Shown: in pieces, positions 55,337 through 64,000 of the stretch
Layout: each line of letters starts with the position of its first letter
Position numbering within the stretch: the first letter of the stretch is position 1
Source: Asterella californica
Taxonomy: Eukaryota; Streptophyta; Marchantiopsida; Marchantiales; Aytoniaceae
Length of the DNA stretch: 64,000 bases
NCBI GenBank assembly: GCA_036924285.1
Contig: JAYKYS010000004.1
Location: 30,288,001 to 30,352,000, forward strand
Direction: 5' to 3'
The notes under the pieces: generated by a model
The model's database searches: none
Told to the model about the DNA's origin: nothing
What the model saw: the letters and a program-made list of their open reading frames with translations, nothing else
Position numbers and translations under genes: made by a program

Positions 55337-56660
55337 ACGTACAGGTAACAGAAGAACGGAGTAAGATGCCCTCCTGCCGGGGTACCTAAGTACACCAGCT
55401 CTGCCTGTACAATACGCGTGGAAGAACGCACCCCAGTTGACATTCTCTCCCGCGCACACTGCTTCCAAGAACTCCACGTCCATCTCCAAGGTACCTCGTC
55501 TTCTGCGCCTTCCCCTTAGGAAAGAGGTGAAGGAACAGCTTCGCCAGAAGATGCTTCTGCGGCTCCCGGTAAAATTTGACCTTCCAACCGTTTCTTCCCT
55601 ATCTTTCCTCCATGAAGAGATAAGATGTGCTCCCCGGCACATGCCACTTACCCGAGATCATGGACAAGATCTTCTTCTCGAGTCAATAACCTCGGTCCTC
55701 AGATTCTGACCTGTGAAAGGCCCTGCGCCACCAATCCTCGGTCCAAGAAGATGGTCTTCCTCGAGCTACTCCTGCAGGTACACGGTTGCGAGGCGATAAG
55801 GCTGCTCAAACCTCCTCTAGAAGACCCTGGTCGACGAGGTTCCAATCCCACAGGAAGAAGTAGAGATCCAACTCCTTGATGAAGGGTTTGACCTTGGTCA
55901 GTTCTGCTGCCGGTAACACCAACCCTCGAGGATGCATCGACATACTTGAAACTCTGTTGCACTAAGCCACACGTACTTACTGTGAGCCGAATGCTCAGTC
56001 CTTCCCAAGCTCTCATAGTCTAGCTTCCACTCTCAGAAGACGAATCTAGTGTTCCAGAAGATAGCTACTCCGTCTTCCGAGATCCTAACAGTGCTTCCTA
56101 AATAGCTCTCGTCTTCCGAGCTATATCTAAACAATCCTAACTAAGCAAGGTCTCGCATGGATTCCTAAGAAGACAATCCACCTTGCATTACATCCTACTT
56201 CCTAACAGAAGATACAAGATTTGCGAGAAGTAGAGTGCATAACAGGTTCAGAAGATGATTGCGGGCTCCTACGGTGTCAGTGGCCTCTGGAAAGACTCCC
56301 GGGACAGCTTCCGATTCAATATTTTTCTCGGAAGACCTCCCGAAGCCAGGCTTCCTTTCACTGATCTCACCTGTCTTCTGCTTCCTACGCGCAATCTATC
56401 CTCACAACAGACTCAAGACAATTGCACTCTGTTCTTCTGACTTCTCACCTCTCATACACACTCAGAAGAAGCTTGCTGCATGATGGGAAGACATGACCCT
56501 CGATCATTCTCTCCAGATTCTGCCAGCAAGACTTCTCACATCTCTTTCTAAGTTCGGGAAGAAGAAGGAATAGGCTGCTATGGGTCGGACAAAAGAGGCC
56601 CGTAATGGACCCTCACGTCTTCTCGCGCATTCTGCCAATCTTTCTAATCTTCTAGTCTCT
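55337..56660 (-). mobile_element. Family B internal region, copy 4, right part (with ORF N-terminus)
   Basis: Homologous to 29850-31172 in copy 3. The ORF start (SMHPRG) is at 55943 and reading runs leftward to the element C junction through several frame changes, with blocks AELVYLGTPAGGHLTPFF-like near 55400. The right end shares sequence with copy 3 up to CTTCTAGTCTCTC (about 56658) and then diverges. Confidence 0.7.
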
Positions 56661-57689
56661 CTAGGAAGATGTGGATTTGAGAAGCTTGGAAGACCGGGAG
56701 GCACAGGCCTAGTTCCTGACTTCCAACTTCTCGAAATAACAAAACAACTCACCAAGCCTCTCTTAACACCAAAGCAAAGCAAATCCACTCTTGATACGAA
56801 TTGTATACAGTCGTATTCTGAAGACAGTCAGGCTTCCGAAGCGTCTTCCGAAGACAGTCAGGTTTCAGAAGCATCTTCCGAAGATGTTCAGATCTTCCGA
56901 AGCGTCTTCTGTTCAAGGTTTCCGAAGTAGAGGGATGGTAGGATAGAGAAATTGATAGCTGGGATCTCCAATTTGAGGACGATGAGTAGGGAAGCTCAAA
57001 TTGCACTCGGGAAGAAGCAAGAATATGGCTGTCGGAAATTGGACAGTGCTTCCGCGCCCAATGTCTCAGAAGGAAAAACGTGGGGAAGGAATTGATCGAT
57101 CGGGTTACCTGCAAACAAATGAGGAAGTGCGGGCGATACCAAACAAAGGCGAGAAGCAGTGGGGAAGGAAAGAGAACATGGGAAGAACCTCTACAGTCTT
57201 CTATATTTTTCCGGCCTTCCTTCAGTCTTCTACGCACTTACGACTTCGACCCCAGCTCCAATGCGACCCCACTAAGCTGCTGCCGCTGCCAATGCCTCGC
57301 CACTCCTCAATCGAAAGGTTCCTCCTCTGATTCCTCGCAGCTGTCCTCCAATGTCTTTTTCTGGGAGTCTCAAGAAGACCCATTCCGCTCGATGCGATTT
57401 CTACTCTCAGCGATTTACCCTCGTCTTTTTCCTAGCTGTGAAAATGATGTGAGAATCACATTCAGAAATCTATGATGTGATCACAAATCACAATCATCAA
57501 TGATTTGTGATTCACAAACAGAATAAAATCTAGCTGTGACTCCACTCAATTTCATTCTGTTGTCTTCACTCAACTCGATTTCCTTCCAATTCGATCTTCT
57601 AAGCCAAAGCAACCTCGATGCGGGAAGTGGTAGTGTTTTGCGCTAATGCACTTTCTTCGCATCTTCTCGCGCAGGTTTAGGGGTTCTAA
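56661..57689. other. Flank between family B copy 4 and repeat E
   Basis: It contains a small tandem repeat of CTTCCGAAGMRTCTTCCGAAGAC-like words at 56820-56930, again GAAGAC-rich, and a palindrome-like run of ATCACAAATCA/TGATTTGTGATT near 57475-57515. No gene is supported. A minus-strand frame over 56749-57237 is open, but its translation is compositionally odd and unrecognised. Confidence 0.4.
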
Positions 57690-58033
57690 ACCTAGATGAC
57701 CTACCTAACCTACTCGGTGTTACCTGGTGGGTACACCTACTTCTTTACTTGGAAATACGTGGTTAGGCTTCCGCGGTTGCCGTCTTCCAGAAGATACGTG
57801 TCTTCCGTCTTTCGCCGTCTCCTGTCTTCGGAAGACACAACCGAGAAGACGCTTACGGGAAGACGGTCGTCTTCCGAAGAAGTCAACTTCTTATTATAAA
57901 AAGATTGTAAGATCATCTTCCTTCTAAGGAAGCCATAACCTTAAGTAACAATGCTTCTTCAGTTATACAAACAAGTTATTAATCTTAAAAATTACAAAAA
58001 TTCATGAATCCTGTAAATTGTGAGCACCACACT
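57690..58033. repeat. LTR-like repeat E, copy 2
   Basis: Matches 1-347 in the same orientation up to the common stop GCACCACAC, including TACAAACAAGTTATTAATC. It may extend further left than 57690, but this cannot be tested because copy 1 is truncated by the window edge. Confidence 0.6.
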
Positions 58034-59622
58034 GGTCCGTAACTCCAGCCTCACTACCGGCAGCACACTAGAGTGAACTCACTCCGGAACTCAAGCGCCA
58101 ACACAAGCAAACACGGCGCACAAACAGGAAGCATAATATAGAGAGGTTTCAACCACAAGAAGTCCAAACGATAACCCTCCACACTCAAACATTCACATAA
58201 AGAGAAACCCAGTCCGACCATGACTGACGTCTCTTTTTCGGTGACCACATGCACAATATATGATCACCAACCGTCGTAATTGATACTTAAGGTCACTAAC
58301 TAGATGTCGACACCTCTAGTAGCTCCAAAAATATCTACGTGGTAGCTCTGCTAGCTCACCCAAGACAACTGTCACCAACTACCTTCATACGCATCTCTGC
58401 GATATAGACAAACACAACCACAACTATAGCTTCTCCTTAATACTATGGGGTCGCCCTACCACCCCTCTAGGAACGTGAGAGAAGGTCTCCTACTACCTTA
58501 AACAAGTCCATAAGTACTTGCACGCATCCCTAGAAGACACCAAGAGCTATTGATCTAGTGATAAAGCCAAAGCTAAGATTATAGAGTTAAGGGTACAAGT
58601 TCAGGAATAGTGTTGGGATGGATGACCTACTGGTTTTACACTTCTCACACAACTGAAACTTGTACACCTCTCTCACGCACGCCAGCAAGCTGGCTTGCGG
58701 CGGGCTTGACCTCCGCTTCGCCTCCGCACTCTCGCACTCCGCTCTCACGTCTCCGCACTCACGCGCCTCTGCTCCTCGAGTAGAGTAGAACTCGGACCAA
58801 ACACCACAGAGCACACCCAAAACAGCAACTCAGAGGTCGAAAATACACTCCGAAAGGTCAAAATCTGCCAAATTGGCACTCACATGCGAGTTTACGTCAG
58901 AGGACCACCTGCGACCTTCTTTGGCTTCTAACTTCTTCGATCCTTCACCAAATCGAACACTTTTTTGTGCGTTGGGATCGTCTTCCCAGCGTGCACCTAC
59001 TGCACTCTTCAGCACCACAAATTGTCGACCCATGTCAACCCGACGTCCACCAACGCACTGCTGCCGATCTCAAATTGATCACAAAAATCTGTGACAGGAA
59101 AATCCAGCAGCGCTTCCGCACTACTTCACTCCACATTCGACCAAGAACAGATCCAACTACTACTAATCCACACAGCGATCGATCATACAACCAAAAAGAA
59201 CCACTCCGTGCACGTGCGCACCCGCAAATCAAAGATATCAACAATCTGTCAACTCCGAAGATACCACCGGCTGAAATCTGTGACTTGAAACCTCTCAATC
59301 AGACCTCGCAATCTGAGTTCTTCAAGTAATCCGAACAGAGAAATTACCATCTCCAACACTGCAACAAAGATACTCACAAACGGTCAAGCCAAACCCACTC
59401 TATGCTCGAAGAGAATCCGGGTTACACAACTAGACTATCCACCATAACCTGGAGCTTGAAGGCTCAACTTGAAGAACTAAGGTCTCCAAGCCCTACCTGC
59501 GAAGTATACCCCTGGTGGGTTATCTCACCAACTCGCCCTAACGGCACTAACGCCCTTACCGAGATTTGCCACTCTGCACTCGGTCAACCTAACCGAGGTG
59601 CCCAAACTGATGTGACAAACCA
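58034..59622 (-). repeat. Element A-type LTR fragment, copy 3 (extent approximate)
   Basis: The right portion (59400-59622) is the reverse complement of the A-type LTR seen at 650-830: GTTAGGTTGACCGAGTGC, GGTATACTTCGCAGGTA, then a TTCAAGTTGAGCCTTCAAGC stretch. The left portion continues without interruption to the junction with repeat E at about 58033 and includes GC-rich sequence near 58680-58800. The LTR start itself (TGATACACTTG) is missing, so the copy is truncated. Confidence 0.45.
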
Positions 59623-61390
59623 CTGGATGTACTATTCCAGTATGAGTCACAAGAAATGCTATCATTTCTATGATCATTTTGGTCACACCGTCTCTTCCGA
59701 TATAGGACTTCAGTTGTTTCATTGCATAGTGCATGAATTTTCGCACCAAGCTCCACAACCAATGCAACATCTCAAATTTCACATTTGTTTATATCTCCAT
59801 ATGTTCCACCACCTATTCTGTACAGCGACCATCCTTGTCAAAGCATGAACCGATGAAAGTCATCGAATCGTGTTCTATGAAATCGGCTTGCATAATTTCA
59901 TTTTCCAGTTGTAGTAATTTTGGTTGATTTTCCTTGGTTTTCTAGACATGAACCATCTTTGTCACACTTTTGTTTTCTGTCGACATGGACTTTGATAATC
60001 ATTTTGTATCATGTTCGCTGAATGGAGCATATGTTTAGCACTCATTTATTTTTGAACCAACTTGTTAGTCAACCACAATTCGTAATCTTTCACCATTTGT
60101 AAGGTACGTATGATGTGAAACCAACTATCAAACCGTGATTAGATATCATCCTCCAAATATGATATGCCACTTACATTTGGATCTGAAATTATCTCTAATG
60201 CAATTCTCCTCAACTCATCTTGAAATCTATGCATCCCATCTAAAGAACTTGGGATATAAAAGCGCATCTTCCAAGCTCATTCTTCACTCTAGAGACATAA
60301 CCATATCATCCAAGCATGTATGATCGGTGCATTCACCCATAAACGTGTTATAGTTTATTGAAATATCTTTTTCTCATCTCTTCTATTCTTTTTTCTTCGT
60401 GAAGAACTGCTCGTGGAAGCATATGGTACTTCCACCATCTCATCCTCCTCAAGTATCGGATCGGATCCTTCCGTCGACTCTGTGATCATTGTGTTTGAGA
60501 TCATATTCGGCAACAATCATGTACACAAGTACTAAGTAGTACTTCTCTACCTCTCGCAATGATCAACATCAAACGTAACACCTCCAAGTGAAGATCATGA
60601 TGACTTCTGATCCAATTTCTTCCATGCAGAAATGTCAGATCATCTCGATCCAAAAGGACATATGTCCAGATCATGTAACTAGCATAGTAGAACACCAAAG
60701 ATACCCAAATGACTTTCTTTTCCTAAACAATGGTTCATTAGTATTTTGAAAATAGACAACTATTTCGATATAGCATAAGCCACGGTGGTTTTCAGTCCTA
60801 AATCACTATTTGAGGTGGAACTGTGGGGATGGGATGTGTATGATTGAGAAGTCATGATCGCGTCTGTTTTACGAAGAGATCAGATGATTGAACAACATTC
60901 TTAACACTCTCGTTTATAAATCATGACTTATCAAATAACATATGAAGACCATGGTTTATCAACCAACTTGATTTAGCAAATGTCTTGCTCGATAATACGC
61001 ATCATCCTTCGTAGCCGATTATCAGAGAAGACATTTGAAAACCATGACCTTTATATGTTAGTTAGCTAAACCATGATCTTTAAACAGTACTTCTAGATAT
61101 GTAGTTCAACCAATATTTATAGAAATGTATTTTCTCGTAAAACAGTCAAGAATTTTAAATTTTTATCTTTTATGCTGCAAAAATCATGATCGTTGTCGTG
61201 ACTTCTTAGTCCTAGACATTCCACTCCCCTGGATTCCACCCTGGGGATTGAGAAATAACTCCCTCTCGCGACTTAGCTATGCATAAACCTCTGAAGGGAA
61301 TGGTTTATGTTGATAAACAGAACCCTTCAGAGATTAATGTAACATGATGCAGGTATGCATTTTTGGAATATTAACGTAACTATTATAACT
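59623..61390. other. AT-rich intergenic DNA, nothing recognised
   Basis: Short frames only; no domains, LTR ends or tRNA genes found. Occasional CCATGGTTTATCA words foreshadow the short repeats to the right. Confidence 0.3.
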
Positions 61391-61580
61391 CAATATAGGA
61401 TTATGTGGTATATCAATTTCCTAATACTAAACTGAGACTAAACCGTAGTTTATCAGTTTCCTAAACCTAAACTCAACCTAAACAATGGCATATCAATTTC
61501 CGGACCTAAACCGTGACAAACTGTGGTTTTCCTAACCTAGACAGTGGTTTATAGGGAAAGATCGATGATTTATCAGAATT
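61391..61580. repeat. Degenerate short repeats (TATCAATTTCCTAA...CTAAACC)
   Basis: The words TATCARTTTCCTAA and CCTAAACYRWRRC recur about every 40-50 bases at roughly 61406, 61456 and 61491, ending with GTGGTTTAT. This looks like a decayed minisatellite. A (CTGA)n microsatellite follows at 61771-61794. Confidence 0.5.
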
Positions 61581-62460
61581 AAGGCACGGGCAAATGCAAA
61601 GGGGAAAAGGGCGAATGGTTTATGGAATAAGATCGAATCAAATCACATAAACATATAAAGAGGAAAAGGCAGAAATGGTTCATGTTCAATGTAGGGCATA
61701 CAGACCTGGTTTCTGGTTTAGGAAATAAGGAGCAAGCAGGAAAGGGATTCGAAAACATGAAACATACATTCTCTGACTGACTGACTGACTGACCGACCTA
61801 CTACAAGTAGATGATGAAACTACGGTAGTACCGGTAGTATCTGGAGAATCGGCAAGTGGTGCCAATGAAGCCGAAGATCCCGAGGTCGAAGATATTCAGG
61901 CTCAGGGTCAGCAGGATCCTGTGACCTACGGTAGTACATCCACTTTCCATGGACGGGGTGAATAAAACTGTCCAACCAGGGGAGGTATTGGCTGACTGAG
62001 ACATTGTACTCACATACCTTCTTTCCTCCGTTGCCGGCCAGTCTTCTGCCCTCTTCTGTTCTTGTTCGGAGTGCGGCCCTCCTTGGAAGTTGGAAAGAAA
62101 TGCAAAGTTCAAGCACTTACTTAGAACAGTACTGTACAGTACAGACGTGAGGAGGCCTTTCACGGCTTCCCTTGCTGACATGGCGGGCTTGCGTGCAATG
62201 CCCCCAACCCAACCCAAACCAAACCCCAGTGCAGAGCAGAGGGACCAAGTTGTTGAATAAGCGGACCATGTTGGAATAATGAAGCCTAAGTAGAGATCAT
62301 CCAAGTTCTAGCCACACAGATAGACAGATGATGAATAGGAATTTGGCTGACATGGCATGCAAGCCATGCCAGGCAAGGCACGAACGAAATACGCTTCCAA
62401 AGTTGTCATGTGTACATGCCAAGCCTGTGCAGAGGCTTGATGTGAATTCGTCCGTTCCCA
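61581..62460. other. Transition zone, no supported gene
   Basis: Includes the (CTGA)n tract and a minus-strand open frame (62304-61801) whose translation I do not recognise and which shares no family motif. No splice-consistent structure can be argued. Base composition becomes GC-richer to the right. Confidence 0.3.
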
Positions 62461-64000
62461 TCAGAGGACACGAGGGAGACGAGAGCAGACGCGGAATACC
62501 AAGATAAGAGGAGAAGGAGGAACGAACGGGAGGAAGCAATGAAGTTGTAAGGAAGAAAGAAGAAAGATGGATGGATCATGGATCCAAGCGAACAAAGAAA
62601 GAAAGAGACATGGATGGGACGGGACGGAAGAAGAGGAGGAGGAGGAGAAGGAGGAGGAGGGAGAGAGCCTTGTGCATTGGTCAGGTAGCCGAATGAGGTG
62701 GCACGTAGAGGAGCAGTTGAGCGGATACATCACACATGTGGGTGATGGCCGTCTGCACGCATGATGGTTAATAATGATGCCATGGTGACGGCTGCCGATG
62801 ACTGCCCCCGGTTGTCAGAACAGTCTCCAACCGGTACCTTTCAGATGCTACACGTGCGAGGGCGCCGATCCGCACGTGCCGCAGGGAGACCAGTCCATTC
62901 ACAAAACCTCCTGAGTACTCACTGGAGTAACACGTGGCGTGTCATTAGTCGCATCGCGTGCTTACCCAAGTGAAGAGAATGGCATGGACGGTTTGAAGCG
63001 CATAATATTTTACCCCCGTCTAATGGGCTGGCCACTATTAACTCTTCTCACGCTCGGCTCGTAGAGAGGGAAGGCAGTAGGCCGTAGGCCGTAGGCGGGC
63101 AGGCTCTGGCAGCCTGCGCGTCAATCGATGTTCAAGACAAGCGGAGCGTGGCGGCTTCCAGTCGTGGGCTCTACGACTTGATGAGTTGTTTGATGAGAAG
63201 CGTGTGCGTGCTCGGCCCATGAATCTTGTGGTTGGTTCTTTTCCCATCCCCCTCCGCGCGGCCCCGCCTCGCCCCGGCTCTCTGCTGGCTGTTTCTCTGG
63301 CTCGCTCGCTCGGCATCTGGCTCGTGGCTCCGCTCTGGAGACTGGGACTTCTGGTCGGTTGTTTCGCCCCTCCCTCTACAGACTCTGTCTTGACGTTCGG
63401 ATCGATTACCACAGTGTCTTTTCTTACATTAGTAATTATAATCTAGCGTCTGTCCAGCCCCGTCCCTCGCTCGATCGCTCGACGCATCGATGTATAGCTC
63501 TTCATAAGGTCATAATTCCCTCTCCCCGGGGCGACCAGCCAGTTCAGCCTTCTTTACTGGATTCATTTCTCCTCGGATCAATCAGTCGTCCCAGCCAGCG
63601 TACCAGCCAGGTGTAGGATTCTATTGTTGGTTCGTTCGTTCGACTTGTTGCTGGCTCCACTTCTACTCTGCTTTGCTCAGGCACACGAAATCCCATTGTA
63701 TAGACAGCTAGGCTAGCCCCAAATATTATGTATTTACCGTTAACGGGCTCCGCTCCCCTACCATCCACTCCACTTGGTCGGTAGGCTGCTCACGAGCTTC
63801 TTCCTTGAAGACTCGTCACTCCACTGCTATGCACGTTGACAGATACGTGCAGAAACGCGCGCCTGGTGGTAATCCGGCTTTCGGGCGTCGGAACTTCGGA
63901 TACCAGATTTCGTATCCCAACTGAGGTTCCCCAGCGCTTGCACATGCTCCAGTAACTGAAAAGGAAAATAAATAAATAAATTTACTGAAAAGGAAAGGAA
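62461..64000 (+). promoter_or_regulatory. Candidate promoter/leader of a gene beyond the right edge
   Basis: A purine-rich tract (62500-62670) is followed by CACGTG sites at 62851, 62873 and 62931 with CGTGCG/CGCACG overlapping at 62853 and 62871. From 63230 the plus strand becomes pyrimidine-rich with CTCGCTCG-type repeats, typical of plant leaders. The overall character mirrors 9024-10750 upstream of the BZR1-like gene. No coding exon is recognised within the window, so this assignment is inference. Confidence 0.35.

Noticed and set aside
61801..62304. A host gene on the minus strand near the right end
   Set aside because: The open frame has no recognised motif, overlaps another frame and shows no splice or family support.
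62461..62764. Glu/Lys-rich or Ser-rich proteins in the purine-rich tract
   Set aside because: Both strands are open only because of GGAGGA/GAAGAA-type low complexity.
1..64000. CRISPR arrays, rRNA genes or organellar DNA
   Set aside because: No regularly spaced direct repeats, no recognisable rRNA cores and no organellar gene content were seen. The window is nuclear repeat DNA with one plant transcription-factor gene.

Overview
The window reads as nuclear DNA of a streptophyte, most likely a non-flowering lineage (bryophyte, lycophyte or fern grade, or a charophyte alga). The one gene I recognise with confidence is a BES1/BZR1-family transcription factor whose N-terminus looks like the land-plant family. 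Nearly everything else is LTR retrotransposon sequence of the Ty3/gypsy class, nested in several layers. I cannot name the species.

Layout. Positions 1-1075 hold LTR-like fragments, and 1076-6480 is mostly unassigned decayed DNA. The BZR1-like gene lies on the minus strand at 7593-9023 (two exons, 406 residues). Its upstream side (9024-10750) is CT-rich on the coding strand and carries a cluster of G-box and CGTGYG sites. From about 11.5 kb to 58 kb the window is a stack of retroelements. Element A (minus) is split in two: its pol half, with a PHD-finger-like tail, lies at 12.5-15.9 kb, and its gag/protease half, ending in a broken DNA cytosine-5 methyltransferase, lies at 31.2-34.6 kb. Between and around the halves are four copies of a 1.16 kb LTR (family B), three copies of an unclassified coiled-coil ORF, and a decayed gypsy body (F, 21.4-26.6 kb). 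The fourth B copy is interrupted at 37.82 kb by element C (plus, 37824-55336, LTRs of about 1.7 kb). C is in turn interrupted by element D (minus, 42454-50263, nearly identical 0.44 kb LTRs). The remaining right side holds long LTR-A and E fragments, decayed DNA, and from about 61.8 kb a GC-richer, CT-rich, G-box-containing stretch that looks like promoter or leader DNA of a gene beyond the window.

How the parts relate. The insertion order B4, then C, then D is directly readable, because removing D restores C's pol frame and removing C restores B4. The most unusual content is element A: a gypsy-type retroelement that encoded, in order, gag, retropepsin, a C5-DNA methyltransferase, reverse transcriptase, RNase H, integrase and a PHD-type zinc finger. 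It therefore combined a DNA-methylation writer with a putative histone-tail reader. This copy is a pseudogene. All the retroelement ORFs described here carry stops, frameshifts or insertions; D is the least damaged and youngest.
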